Positions 42,636 to 52,170 of a DNA stretch of 64,000 bases are shown here, one piece after another. The stretch's first letter is position 1; every line of letters begins with the position of its first letter. Below the pieces are notes generated by a model that was given only the letters and a program-made list of their open reading frames with translations, searched no databases and was not told the origin of the DNA. Origin of the DNA: Hugenholtzia roseola DSM 9546 (GTDB lineage Bacteria > Bacteroidota > Bacteroidia > Cytophagales > Bernardetiaceae); assembly GCF_000422585.1 (NCBI RefSeq), contig NZ_KE383881.1, forward strand, positions 143,057-207,056, written 5' to 3'. The translations under genes and the position numbers were made by a program.

Positions 42636-44030
42636 ATGAAACTTGTTTTTCTGAAAAGCCTCCTATTTGCTTTTTTATTTTTACTAAATAAAGAGGCAAT
42701 TTTAGCACAAGCCACAGCTTCCTGCACCGAAAAAATTACTTGGGTTACGCCTTTTGAAGCGGGAAAGCCCAAAAAAAGAATAAAACAACATTGGAAAAAG
42801 GTTTGTGAAAACAAAAAGACGAAAGAAATATATACCAAAATAGAAGAAGAACAGGAATGGGATTTCTCTTCGGGGGAATTAGGACGTGAATTGCAGTATG
42901 CGCAGCATTTTTATGATGCACAAGGCAGGCTACGAAAAACGGTATACCGTCATGGTTATGAGGGAAATGATGGGGGCGAAGGCGAAATAACCTTTGATTA
43001 TCAGGGAGATACCTTAATAGAGAAAGGCAAAACCGCAACTTTTTCTTTCCATGTTCAAAAGATTGAACAGAAAGGGACACAGCCAGAAAAGCCGCTTTTG
43101 CGCTTAGTGGAAGCCCGTTATGAGAGCGAACTTTTGCCACAATATAATTATTGGGCAATAGAAAGAGAAGAAAATGAGTTTTTAGAAGAAAACAACCTAC
43201 TCAAAAAAACAACTAAAAGCTACAAAAAAATATATAAAGACGCAGAAGAGAAAGAATACGATACCGACCAAAAGGAAGAAATTAGTTATTCTTATCGGGC
43301 AGACCTTAAAATTGAGAGCGAACTGCATAGCTTTTGGCAGGAAGATAAAAAAACAGATACAGAAAAGAAAACGTACTTTTATGATACGGCGCAGCGATTG
43401 ATTCGCGAAGAAGTATTTTCTTTGACAGAAAATAGCCTTTTAAATAAAAAAACTTATACTTATTTAGGGCAAACAGATAGCCTGCTTCAACAGCAGGAGG
43501 TTCGCTTTAAGGAGGAAAAACCCCTTTGGCGTGAGTCTTTGCAACGGGAATATGATGCCCAAAATCGTTGTGTGAAGGAATATTTTAGCCGTTTTAAAGA
43601 AGAACAACTTATTTATGAGGCTATTTGGGAATATACCTATTTGGAAGGTGGGGGAAAGAAAATACTAAAAAATGAACGATTTTATTATGGACAAGGCGGG
43701 GCGATGAACTCGGAAGAAGTAATTTTGACTACCTACCAGGCAAATGAGGAGTTAGGTTCTGTTTTGCGCAACATTCGTTTTTTTGAAAATAGCAAAACTA
43801 TATCGGAAACGATTGATAAACAAGAGGTTAGCTATACAAAATTGCCGCCTTATCGAATACAAACTTCTATTTATACACACCATCGAAAAGAAAATGAGCT
43901 TGTGATAGAAACAGAAAAATACACGATTCGTAATTTTTTTAGTATAAAAGATAAAACGGTTTTGCTCAAAACGGATACTGCCGATAAGGACGGCAAACTG
44001 ATAGAAATTACCGAGTTTGAGGAGAAATAA
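42636..44030 (+). CDS. secreted YD/RHS-like beta-repeat protein
   Basis: 464 aa, signal peptide MKLVFLKSLLFAFLFLLNKEAILAQA. The body has loosely repeated segments such as FYDAQGRLRKTVYRHGYEG, YFYDTAQRLIREEVFSL and REYDAQNRCVKEYFSRF, each with a YD-x-x-xR pattern recalling YD-repeats of RHS proteins. Strands such as ERFYYGQGG lie between. It is rich in Lys and Glu. Highly charged periplasmic or outer-membrane protein of unknown function. It may share a theme of repetitive beta structure with the preceding MORN_2 protein, but sequence identity between them is not evident. Confidence 0.75.
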   Translation: MKLVFLKSLLFAFLFLLNKEAILAQATASCTEKITWVTPFEAGKPKKRIKQHWKKVCENKKTKEIYTKIEEEQEWDFSSGELGRELQYAQHFYDAQGRLRKTVYRHGYEGNDGGEGEITFDYQGDTLIEKGKTATFSFHVQKIEQKGTQPEKPLLRLVEARYESELLPQYNYWAIEREENEFLEENNLLKKTTKSYKKIYKDAEEKEYDTDQKEEISYSYRADLKIESELHSFWQEDKKTDTEKKTYFYDTAQRLIREEVFSLTENSLLNKKTYTYLGQTDSLLQQQEVRFKEEKPLWRESLQREYDAQNRCVKEYFSRFKEEQLIYEAIWEYTYLEGGGKKILKNERFYYGQGGAMNSEEVILTTYQANEELGSVLRNIRFFENSKTISETIDKQEVSYTKLPPYRIQTSIYTHHRKENELVIETEKYTIRNFFSIKDKTVLLKTDTADKDGKLIEITEFEEK

Positions 44031-44115
44031 TCAAAACCCAAACGCTTAGAACAAGTTATGTAGGAGGCAAAACGTTTTTTATTTTGCCTTTCTTCCATTC
44101 TTAAAAAAATGCAAC

Positions 44116-44835
44116 ATGATTTTTGAAAAAATAGAAAAAAAACATCAACTATTTTATACAAATTTTAAACTTTCTGAAAAATGGGCGACCAAATTTCAGG
44201 CTCTAATTTTGGTAATGCACCTTGCAGGGGCTATGGGGCTGGCTTGGGAGGTTTCGCGTCCGTTTTTTACTTGGGCTACGCCCTTTAATTTATTATTTGC
44301 TTCTTCTATTTTGTTTTTATTTCATCAAAAATGGGAGCAAAAGTTTTTTCTTTTTTCTCTGCTCTGTTTTTCTACGGGCTATGCAGTAGAGGTTTTGGGG
44401 GTGCATACAGGGCTTATTTTTGGCACGTATTGGTATGGCGAAACATTGGGTTTCAAGATTTTGGAAGTGCCACTTACGATAGGTTTAAATTGGTTTGTAC
44501 TTACATATTGTTTTAATTTTTTAGTAAGTTTGATTTTTAATAGATTAAAAAATAGAGAAGATAATCTAAATAAAAAACTGATTGTTTTAAAAGCTCTTTT
44601 TGCGGCTTCTTTTATGGTCGGTCTGGACTATTGGATAGAACCGATAGCGATACGTTATGATTTTTGGCAATGGTCAGAAAATATAGTTCCTTTACAAAAT
44701 TATATTGCTTGGTGGATTGTGAGTTTCTTTCTATCTTATGTATATCATAAAAAAGAAATTCAGGCTAAAAATTTATTAGCTTTAAGTTTGCTTTTTGCAC
44801 AGATTTTATTTTTTGTAATAGGTCATTTTATTTGA
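44116..44835 (+). CDS. CruF-like carotenoid biosynthesis membrane protein (DUF422)
   Basis: 239 aa with 6-7 transmembrane helices. STGYAVEVLGVHTGLIFGTYWYGETLGFKILEVPLTIGLNWFVLTY carries the CruF/DUF422 signature (GYxxExxGVxTGxxFGxYxYGxxLG...P). VGLDYWIEPIAIRYDFWQW is the second conserved block. Members add water to psi-ends of carotenoids (1',2'-hydratase) or otherwise act in C40/C50 carotenoid pathways. Combined with crtZ at 15.8 kb this suggests hydroxylated monocyclic carotenoids such as saproxanthin/flexixanthin-type pigments; that is inference. Confidence 0.85.
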   Translation: MIFEKIEKKHQLFYTNFKLSEKWATKFQALILVMHLAGAMGLAWEVSRPFFTWATPFNLLFASSILFLFHQKWEQKFFLFSLLCFSTGYAVEVLGVHTGLIFGTYWYGETLGFKILEVPLTIGLNWFVLTYCFNFLVSLIFNRLKNREDNLNKKLIVLKALFAASFMVGLDYWIEPIAIRYDFWQWSENIVPLQNYIAWWIVSFFLSYVYHKKEIQAKNLLALSLLFAQILFFVIGHFI

Positions 44836-44985
44836 AAAAGGACAAAGGTCTTTTTTTTGCTTTTCGTTTGTAGCCATGTTATTTTTGCTGCGGCTAAGGC
44901 GCAAGGGTTATCTCCTATTTTTGTAGTCTTTCACTACTAACAGCAAGATAATAATACAATAGTTTATCCTTTTACTACATTTTAC

Positions 44986-46314
44986 ATGCTTATTCTTAAC
45001 GCACAAATCGTCAATGAAGGTAAAATCTTTGAGGGCGACATCTGGATTCAGGAGGGCAGAATTGCCCAAATTGGTACTAATTTATCTGGAAAAAATGATA
45101 AATTAGTGATTGATGCAAAAGGTAAATTTGTGATGGCGGGGGTGATTGACGACCAAGTGCATTTCAGAGAACCCGGTCTGACACATAAAGCGCAAATTTA
45201 TACCGAAGCGAAGGCAGCAGTGGCAGGTGGCACTACTTCTTTTATGGAAATGCCCAATACCAATCCGCAGACCTTGACGCAGGATTTATTGGCGCAAAAG
45301 TACGAAGTGGCAAGGCGCGAATCCTTAGCAAATTACTCTTTTTTCATGGGAGTTTCTAATAATAATTTAGAAGAAGTGCTAAAAACAGATAGAAAGTCGG
45401 TTTGCGGACTCAAAATTTTCATGGGTAGCTCTACGGGCAATATGTTGGTGGATAACCGTCAGATTTTAGAGCGGGTCTTTGCCGAAACAGATTTGCTTAT
45501 CGCAACGCATTGCGAAGATGAACCTACGGTTCGAAAAAACTTGGCAGACTACCAAGCGCGATACGGAGAGGCAATTTTGCCTAAGCATCACCCCGAAATT
45601 CGCAACGAGGAGGCTTGTTTGCGTTCCTCTACGATGGCGGTAGAATTAGCAAAAAAATACAATACACGCCTGCATATTTTACATATTAGTACGGCAGATG
45701 AAATATCTCTTTTTACCAACGAAATTCCTTTGGCGGAGAAACGCATTACGGCGGAAGCCTGCGTGCATCATTTGTGGTTTGATAGCGACGACTACGAGCG
45801 ATTGGGCAATCAAATTAAGTGCAACCCTGCGATTAAAAATCCGAGCCATAAGCCCAAAATTTTAGAGGCGGTACTTTCGGGCAAAATAGACATTATTGCC
45901 ACAGACCATGCGCCGCATACGTGGCAGGAGAAAAGTCAAGCCTATAACCAAGCTCCTGCGGGCGTGCCTTTGGTACAACACTCTTTACTTATGATGTTAG
46001 ATTTTTATCATCAAAATAAAATTAGTTTGCCACAAATTGCAGAAAAAATGGCACATAACCCTGCTATTTGTTTTCAAATGAAGGAGCGTGGTTTTATTCG
46101 CGAAGGGTATTGGGCAGATTTGGTTATTTTTGATACGACTGCGCCTACGCAAGTGAGCAAAGAAAACATTTTGTATAAATGTGGTTGGTCGCCTTTTGAA
46201 GGTTATACTTTTGGTTCAAAAATCACACAAACGATTGTATCAGGGCATTTAGCATACAACGAAGGTGTTTTTGATGAAAGCAAAAAAGGAGAACGCCTCT
46301 TTTTTGAACGCTAA
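44986..46314 (+). CDS. pyrC: dihydroorotase (class I)
   Basis: 442 aa. Cyclises carbamoyl-aspartate to dihydroorotate in pyrimidine synthesis. It has the carboxylated Lys region GLKIFMGSSTGNML, THCED, LHILHIST and IATDHAPHTWQEK (catalytic Asp). The first metal-binding motif, normally D-x-H-x-H, reads IDDQVHFREPG here, so one His is Gln. I recall this also in other Bacteroidota dihydroorotases, but it is worth checking. EMPNTNPQT and CNPAIKN are intact. Whether the enzyme is active or a dihydroorotase-like partner is not certain. Confidence 0.88.
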   Translation: MLILNAQIVNEGKIFEGDIWIQEGRIAQIGTNLSGKNDKLVIDAKGKFVMAGVIDDQVHFREPGLTHKAQIYTEAKAAVAGGTTSFMEMPNTNPQTLTQDLLAQKYEVARRESLANYSFFMGVSNNNLEEVLKTDRKSVCGLKIFMGSSTGNMLVDNRQILERVFAETDLLIATHCEDEPTVRKNLADYQARYGEAILPKHHPEIRNEEACLRSSTMAVELAKKYNTRLHILHISTADEISLFTNEIPLAEKRITAEACVHHLWFDSDDYERLGNQIKCNPAIKNPSHKPKILEAVLSGKIDIIATDHAPHTWQEKSQAYNQAPAGVPLVQHSLLMMLDFYHQNKISLPQIAEKMAHNPAICFQMKERGFIREGYWADLVIFDTTAPTQVSKENILYKCGWSPFEGYTFGSKITQTIVSGHLAYNEGVFDESKKGERLFFER

Positions 46315-46372
46315 AAAAATGCTAACTTTCGCCCACTGAAAGAAGTAAGTACCTTTCTTTCAAAGCGTTGAT

Positions 46373-46406
46373 AAGAATGATTATAGAAAAATCTATAATC
46401 ATTCTT
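46373..46406. terminator. perfect inverted repeat between pyrC and the permease gene
   Basis: AAGAATGATTATA / TATAATCATTCTT with an 8-nt loop (GAAAAATC) and no long T tract. May terminate pyrC or form a leader structure for the next gene, which starts 39 bp later. Confidence 0.6.
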
Positions 46407-46444
46407 AAACTTATTTTAGAAAACACAAAACTAATAAAAATAAT

Positions 46445-47680
46445 TTGAACTTTCCATATTTTATTGCCCAAAAATTAGATAAGCAAAAAGGTAGCAGTTT
46501 TTCTACTTTTATTAGTAGGATTGCGATTGGCAGTGTCATGATAGGAATTGCGACGCTTCTGATTTCCTTTGCCATCTTTTCAGGCTTTCGCCAGACGATT
46601 TTAGACAAGATATTTTCCTTTACAGGGCATGTCGAGCTTATCAAATACGACCTTAATTACAATACTTATGAATCTTTACAACCAATTTCTATCCATGATG
46701 CCTTTGTGCAGGCGGTTGTGAGTGATGCGCGAGTGGCGAGTTATCATACCTTTACCAAAACGCCTGCTTTGCTCAAAACCGATAACGAGGTCTTAGGGCT
46801 AATTTTAAAGGGAGTGGGGGGAGATTTTCAGTTGCCATATTTTGAAAAAAACTTGGTAGAGGGGCGTTTTTTGGACACCCAATCTGATACCACAGCGGAG
46901 GGAGGAAGCAAGGAAATTGTGATTAGCAAACGAACTGCCGATAAATTAGAACTAAATTTGGAAGATGAAGTCATTGCATTTTTTATCAAAGAACCTCCAC
47001 GACAAAGAAAGTTGAAAGTTGTAGGCATTTATGAAACGGGAATAGAAGATTTTGATGATAGATTTGTGTATGCAGACCAAAGATTGCTACAAAAATTGAA
47101 TAATTGGGAGGATAGCTTGGTTGGCGGCATACAGTTGCGGCTTCATCAATTTGATAATTTGGAAGAAGACTATGACGAATTAGACGACCTTAGTGGTTCG
47201 TATTTATATTTAGATAGAGTAACTTTAAGTTACCGTCATTTCTTTGATTGGTTTAAAATGTTGAATCAAAATGTATATATTTTTCTTGCCATTATCTTAT
47301 TTGTGGCTTGCTTTAATTTGGTTTCGGTGCTTTTGATTTTGATTACCGAAAGGACAAGTATGATTGGAACATTGAAGGCTTTGGGTGCGAAGGATATACA
47401 AATTCAGCGCGTTTTTTTCTATAAAGGGCTAAAACTTACGATAAGGGGGCTTCTTTTGGGAAATTTATTGGGCTTGGGTCTTTCTTGGATACAACTCTTT
47501 TTTAAGGTAATTCCCTTAGACCCTGAAAATTATTATATGCACCATGTTCCGATTCGCATAGAACTTTTACACGTTATTTTTATTAATTTTGTTGTTATCT
47601 TTTTAATAAGTTTTGTTTTATTTCTACCCTACATTTACATCAAACGTATCAAACCCATCAGGGCAATTCGTTTTGATTAG
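46445..47680 (+). CDS. LolC/LolE-like ABC transporter permease (FtsX fold)
   Basis: 411 aa with four transmembrane helices. The first is near residues 22-48 (RIAIGSVMIGIATLLISFAIFSGFRQTI), then comes a large periplasmic MacB-like domain (about 50-260), then three C-terminal helices beginning FLAIILFVACFNLVSVLLILITERTSMIGTLKALGAKDIQI, the FtsX/LolC hallmark. Such permeases extract lipoproteins from the inner membrane together with an ATPase that is not adjacent. The only suitable start is TTG at 46445 (NFPYFIAQKL is the expected N-terminus); no ATG is available nearby. Confidence 0.85.
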   Translation: MNFPYFIAQKLDKQKGSSFSTFISRIAIGSVMIGIATLLISFAIFSGFRQTILDKIFSFTGHVELIKYDLNYNTYESLQPISIHDAFVQAVVSDARVASYHTFTKTPALLKTDNEVLGLILKGVGGDFQLPYFEKNLVEGRFLDTQSDTTAEGGSKEIVISKRTADKLELNLEDEVIAFFIKEPPRQRKLKVVGIYETGIEDFDDRFVYADQRLLQKLNNWEDSLVGGIQLRLHQFDNLEEDYDELDDLSGSYLYLDRVTLSYRHFFDWFKMLNQNVYIFLAIILFVACFNLVSVLLILITERTSMIGTLKALGAKDIQIQRVFFYKGLKLTIRGLLLGNLLGLGLSWIQLFFKVIPLDPENYYMHHVPIRIELLHVIFINFVVIFLISFVLFLPYIYIKRIKPIRAIRFD

Positions 47681-47705
47681 ACTTGGTCAGAAATAAGAGA
47701 GGCGA

Positions 47706-47734
47706 TTGAAAATACAAAAAATCTTGTATCTTTG
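47706..47734 (+). promoter_or_regulatory. promoter for the Opp/Dpp ATPase gene
   Basis: TTG (47706-47708), 18-bp spacer, TATCTTTG (47727-47734), 57 bp before the ATG. Confidence 0.55.
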
Positions 47735-47790
47735 CTTGTGAAAGGCTATCTTGCTTCTTGTAAAATTTTCGAACCCTATTTTTAGATTGT

Positions 47791-49623
47791 ATGACTGATG
47801 ATGCTCTGCTTACCGTCCATAATTTACAAGTGCGCTTCCAGACCGAGCGGGGCGAACAAACGGCTGTTCAGGATTTGAGCTTTCGCCTACAAAAGGGCGA
47901 TACGTTGGCGATTGTGGGCGAATCGGGGTCGGGAAAGAGCGTTTCCCTGCTCTCTATTTTGCGCCTGTTGCCCCAAGATACGGCACGCATGCAGGGCAGT
48001 ATCGTCTTTGGCTCGAAGTCTTATGGGCAGATAGACCTTATGTCGCTTTCGCGCGAAAAGCTGCACCACCTTCGAGGCAATGAAATATCGATGATTTTTC
48101 AAGAACCGATGTCTTCTCTCAATCCTGTTTATACTTGTGGCGAGCAGGTGATGGAGGTGATTTTAAGGCACGACGAAAAGTCTTCGCGCCGTTCTGCAAA
48201 AAATCGCGTCTTAGGGCTTTTCGAAAAAGTGCGCTTTTCAAATCCAGAGCGCATCTTCAAATCTTTTCCGCATGAGCTTTCGGGCGGTCAGAAGCAGCGC
48301 GTGATGATAGCGATGGCATTGGCTTGTAAGCCGCTTTTGCTTATTGCTGACGAGCCTACAACTGCGCTTGATGTAACGGTGCAGGCAACGATTTTAGATA
48401 TTTTAAAATCTTTGCGGCAGGACGAAAACATGTCTATCATTTTTATTACGCACGATTTGGGCGTAGTGGCAGAGATTGCCGATAGGGTTTTGGTCTTGTA
48501 TCAGGGCAAAGCAGTAGAGGAAAATGGCGTTTTTGAGCTTTTCAATAACCCCCAACACGCTTACACCAAGGGGCTTTTGGCGTGCCGTCCGCGCTTAGAT
48601 GTGCGTTTGAAAGTGCTGCCAACGGTTTCTGATTTTATGCGAACCGACGAGACGGGAAATATTGCCGAGCTTGCCGAAGTGAAATTCAAAGATGTAGGGC
48701 AGGCGATTATGTTCAATTATCAAACGGAATCAGAAATTATTAAAAAGCGTGAAAGATTATACCTAAAAAATCCTATCCTAAGTATTAAAAATTTATCAAA
48801 GCACTACGAAGAGCAAGAGGGCGGCTTTTTTTGGAAACGAAGCAAGACTTTTAAAAAAGCTGTCGATGACCTTTCTTTTGATGTTTATCAGGGCGAAACC
48901 TTAGCCATTGTAGGCGAATCGGGCTGCGGTAAGACTACTTTGGGGCGCACCATCTTGCGCCTGATAGAGCCAACGGCAGGAGATATTATCTTTGAGGGGA
49001 GAAAAATTCATGAACTTTCGCAAAAAGAGTTGAGAATGGTTAGAAAAGATATGCAAATTATCTTTCAAGACCCTTATAGTTCGCTCAATCCGCGCCTGAC
49101 CATAGGCGAAATTATTTCCGAGCCGATGCGCATTTACCAGATTGGGGCAAGCGAAAGGGCGCGACGAGAGCGCGTGATGGAAATTTTAAATTTAGTCAAT
49201 CTCAATCCTGCTCATTACCATCGTTATCCACACGAATTTTCGGGTGGGCAGCGGCAGCGCATTGCCATTGCGCGTTCATTGGCATTAGAACCCAAGTTTA
49301 TCATTTGTGATGAATCGGTTTCTGCCTTAGATGTGTCGGTGCAGGCGCAGGTCTTGAACCTTTTGAATGCGTTGAAGGAACAATTTGGACTTACTTATAT
49401 TTTTATTTCGCACGACCTTTCTGTGGTTCGATTTATCGCTGATAGGATTATGGTAATGCAAGATGGTAAAATCGTAGAATTAGATTTTCCTGAAAATATT
49501 TATGACAAAGCCCAAAATGAATATACCCAAACGCTCATCAATGCCATTCCGAAAAGCGACATAGAAAGTGTCCGAAAGCACATGATTCAGCGAAAATTGC
49601 AACGAAAAGAGCAGCCCGATTGA
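47791..49623 (+). CDS. fused oligopeptide/dipeptide ABC transporter ATPase (OppD-OppF type)
   Basis: 610 aa with two complete nucleotide-binding domains in tandem. Domain 1: Walker A GESGSGKS, signature LSGGQKQR, Walker [13 protein letters not shown]. Domain 2: Walker A GESGCGKT, signature FSGGQRQR, Walker [13 protein letters not shown]. Each is followed by the HDL switch (THDLGVV, SHDLSVV). The OppD/F-type C-terminal extension after domain 1 ([19 protein letters not shown]) is present. It energises peptide or nickel uptake through membrane subunits that are not in the window. A single fused ATPase is common in Bacteroidota. Confidence 0.95.
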   Translation: MTDDALLTVHNLQVRFQTERGEQTAVQDLSFRLQKGDTLAIVGESGSGKSVSLLSILRLLPQDTARMQGSIVFGSKSYGQIDLMSLSREKLHHLRGNEISMIFQEPMSSLNPVYTCGEQVMEVILRHDEKSSRRSAKNRVLGLFEKVRFSNPERIFKSFPHELSGGQKQRVMIAMALACKPLLLIADEPTTALDVTVQATILDILKSLRQDENMSIIFITHDLGVVAEIADRVLVLYQGKAVEENGVFELFNNPQHAYTKGLLACRPRLDVRLKVLPTVSDFMRTDETGNIAELAEVKFKDVGQAIMFNYQTESEIIKKRERLYLKNPILSIKNLSKHYEEQEGGFFWKRSKTFKKAVDDLSFDVYQGETLAIVGESGCGKTTLGRTILRLIEPTAGDIIFEGRKIHELSQKELRMVRKDMQIIFQDPYSSLNPRLTIGEIISEPMRIYQIGASERARRERVMEILNLVNLNPAHYHRYPHEFSGGQRQRIAIARSLALEPKFIICDESVSALDVSVQAQVLNLLNALKEQFGLTYIFISHDLSVVRFIADRIMVMQDGKIVELDFPENIYDKAQNEYTQTLINAIPKSDIESVRKHMIQRKLQRKEQPD

Positions 49624-49771
49624 GCCTATAAAAGTGAGGTTTGTAGGGTTTGGTCTATTAAACTTTTGATTTTCAAATTTTTAAAATAGACTAAACTCTA
49701 TTGTAGTATTTTGTAACATTTCTTAAACTTTATCTAAAATTTTAAATAAAGTTTTATTTATAATTTTTATC

Positions 49772-51172
49772 CTATAAAATCTTTTTCAAAAGGCGGGCAT
49801 GTGAAGTTGTATTTGCCAAAGAAGAAACATTAAACAAAATCACGTCCGTAATATCGTGTTCTTCTACCAACTTGCTGATACTGCCTTTAAAATAGCGATA
49901 GTCTATCACAAAGACCTTTTCAAAATGGGCAGGTAGGTAGGTTGTGAAAGGGTTTCCGTAGGAATTTTTTAGAATAATCGCTCGCCTACCCGTCTGAATT
50001 TGAGGGGAGTCTATCCGCATCATAGGAAAATCTGCCCCTAAAAAAACGCCATAACTATTCGCGCCTTTGGCATATAGTTCAGAATAAAGACTGCATTTCC
50101 TACCTTTTACCAAATTAGTAGCCGAAAAAGCCTCTGCCGTTGTCGTGTAAGGAATTTTGTAATAAACTACCGAATCGCCTTTTTCTTTTAGGCGACTGTC
50201 GCGCGTCATTCTATACAAAGAGCCTAAAAAGTTTGGAATTACTTTTCGCTCCAAACTGTCTAAGGGTAAGGCACTTAGCTTTGCAGTTTTGCAAAAGGCA
50301 CGATAAGCATAGTAAGCCCCTAAGCCTGTCCAGTGGTGGTCGGTATTGAAATATAGGTACTCATCTTTATGCGGACGCATCTCCTCTAAGGCGGAAACGG
50401 TCTGTATGTTTTCGTTGAGTTTTGAATAAATATAGTTGATATTTTTGCTTTCCGAGCGGCTATGTTTGCGGTAGTTATCGGGAAGATAAAATTCAGCATG
50501 AATTGGTACGATTAAACTATAAATAGTTGCTTTATCTCCTATTTTTTCGTAATAGGCGTTAGAAGCCTCAATAAAAGTCTGTGCTGTTTTTTCTGTTCCC
50601 CCGAAAAGTTGGATTGCCATGCCGTTGTAGATAAGCATGCCATGACTGCGCGTAACCTCGCTTTCTTGTGCAATAACTTCCTCATTTTCAACGTTTTCCG
50701 CGCTTGTGCTGTCTTCTAAGCGAAGTTGGCGCAAGGTATCTGTGCTTTTCTCGGCGGCAAGTAGGCTGTCGGCTTCGTTTTTTAGGTTTTCCTCTAATTC
50801 AGGATTTAGTACAATTTCACCTCCATAAAAGCCAATCTCTTCAGACCTAATGCCCTTGTTTTGCTTAATCTCAAAGGCGAAGGCTACAAAATTTTCACGA
50901 AAAGGGAAGTTATCTGCAAAATATAGGTCTATGCTATCTAAATATTTCCCCGAAAAGAAATTGCTCACACTTAGGCTCGGCATCTGGGCAAGTTTTCGCT
51001 TTTCACTTTCCGAAACTTGGGGGCGTTTCCCAAAAAGAGGGCTTGCAAAAAATAAAATCCCTAAAAAACCTAATAAAACAGAAAATAAAATGCTATTAAA
51101 ATAAAGGGCGTACCGTTTTTCAAGTTTTTGGGTCTTTGTGGTAGCACTCAAATTGGCGTTTGAATTAGACAT
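49772..51172 (-). CDS. DHHW-family exported protein
   Basis: 466 aa. A single N-terminal transmembrane helix (ALYFNSILFSVLLGFLGILFFASPLF) acts as anchor. KYLDSIDLYFADNFPFRENFV and FNTDHHWTGLGAYYAYRAFC (the DHHW motif) identify the DHHW family, related to AlgX/AlgJ SGNH-like O-acetyltransferase modifiers. Candidate catalytic residues are in TDHHW and the later LKNSYGNPFTTYLPAHF (Asn-Ser) motif. Such proteins usually pair with a DltB-like MBOAT; none is adjacent. Start at 51172 chosen because the longer frame only adds hydrophobic leader. Confidence 0.85.
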   Translation of the reverse strand: MSNSNANLSATTKTQKLEKRYALYFNSILFSVLLGFLGILFFASPLFGKRPQVSESEKRKLAQMPSLSVSNFFSGKYLDSIDLYFADNFPFRENFVAFAFEIKQNKGIRSEEIGFYGGEIVLNPELEENLKNEADSLLAAEKSTDTLRQLRLEDSTSAENVENEEVIAQESEVTRSHGMLIYNGMAIQLFGGTEKTAQTFIEASNAYYEKIGDKATIYSLIVPIHAEFYLPDNYRKHSRSESKNINYIYSKLNENIQTVSALEEMRPHKDEYLYFNTDHHWTGLGAYYAYRAFCKTAKLSALPLDSLERKVIPNFLGSLYRMTRDSRLKEKGDSVVYYKIPYTTTAEAFSATNLVKGRKCSLYSELYAKGANSYGVFLGADFPMMRIDSPQIQTGRRAIILKNSYGNPFTTYLPAHFEKVFVIDYRYFKGSISKLVEEHDITDVILFNVSSLANTTSHARLLKKIL

Positions 51173-51365
51173 GGATATAAAGTTGAAATAAAACAACAAT
51201 AAATTTGAAAAACAAGAAAACACAAAGAAAAAAGAAAGAGAAACAAAGCAGCAGGAGGGCTAAAAAGGACTTGCAAAACTACTCATTTTTAACGAATTTT
51301 GATACAACGTCAGGGCAAGAACTTGCGTATTAGATGGGTATTCCTAATCTAAACCCCTTTCTCAA

Positions 51366-52055
51366 ATGCTTCTTGATACTCAAAACTTCAATTTTAGCCA
51401 AGAACTTGCCCAAGAAAAACAAAAAATGGAGCAGGATTTAGCTACACTTGACAAAGACGAGCAGGCAACCGTTCGCCAAACGGTAGAATACGCAGAGCTG
51501 ACCGACATTCCCAAAACTGCCTTGCGAAAAGGAGCAACTATTCCCAATTTTTCCTTACCCAATCACGAAGGCAAGCAGGTAGCGATTCGCGATTTATACC
51601 AAAAAAAGCCACTTGTCATTACCTTTTATCGAGGACAGTGGTGTCCTTTTTGCAGCCTTCAACTTCGCAGTTTGCAGCAGCATTTGAGTCAAATCGAAAA
51701 TGCGCCCGCTCTTTTGGTTGCTATTTCTGCCCAAACGCCCGATTATACGCTTTCTACCAAAGAAAAATTTAATTTAGGATTTGAAGTTTTAAGCGACAAA
51801 AATGCGGAGGTTGCACATCTTTTTGGTATTAGATACAAAATTCCAAATTATTTATACGAGGTCTATAAAAAATTCGGAATTGATTTAGAACTATATAATG
51901 GTACTACCCCTGACGTTGTCGCCCTACCTGCCTCTGCCACTTATATTGTAGATACAAAAGGCAAGATTATCTTCGACTTTGTAGCCATTCACGATTACGA
52001 CAAATTAGACCCTAAAATTGTTGTTGATTTTTTGAAAAAACAAGCTAATTTTTAA
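51366..52055 (+). CDS. peroxiredoxin-like (AhpC/TSA) protein
   Basis: 229 aa. A helical N-terminus of about 60 residues precedes a thioredoxin-fold domain: GATIPNFSLPNHEGKQVAIRDLYQKKPLVITFYRGQWCPFCSLQLRSLQ with a CPFC active site, then LLVAISAQTPDYTLSTKEKFNLGFEVLSDKNAEVAHLFGI. This matches the peroxiredoxin-like family with WCPFC rather than the TPVCT of 2-Cys Prx. Reduces peroxides or acts as disulfide reductase, cytoplasmic. A terminator follows 11 bp downstream. Confidence 0.88.
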   Translation: MLLDTQNFNFSQELAQEKQKMEQDLATLDKDEQATVRQTVEYAELTDIPKTALRKGATIPNFSLPNHEGKQVAIRDLYQKKPLVITFYRGQWCPFCSLQLRSLQQHLSQIENAPALLVAISAQTPDYTLSTKEKFNLGFEVLSDKNAEVAHLFGIRYKIPNYLYEVYKKFGIDLELYNGTTPDVVALPASATYIVDTKGKIIFDFVAIHDYDKLDPKIVVDFLKKQANF

Positions 52056-52065
52056 ATTCAAAATT

Positions 52066-52091
52066 AAAAGCTCCTATTGGAGCTTTTTTTA
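52066..52091 (+). terminator. terminator after the peroxiredoxin-like gene
   Basis: Stem AAAAGCTCC / GGAGCTTTT with a 4-nt loop, T7 tail; marks the border to the minus-strand accessory island. Confidence 0.85.
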
Positions 52092-52170
52092 TATTTTTTC
52101 GTGCTATTTTATTTATATTTTTGTTTTAGTCTACTTTGCCACAAATAGAATAGTAGGTATAAACATAGTT

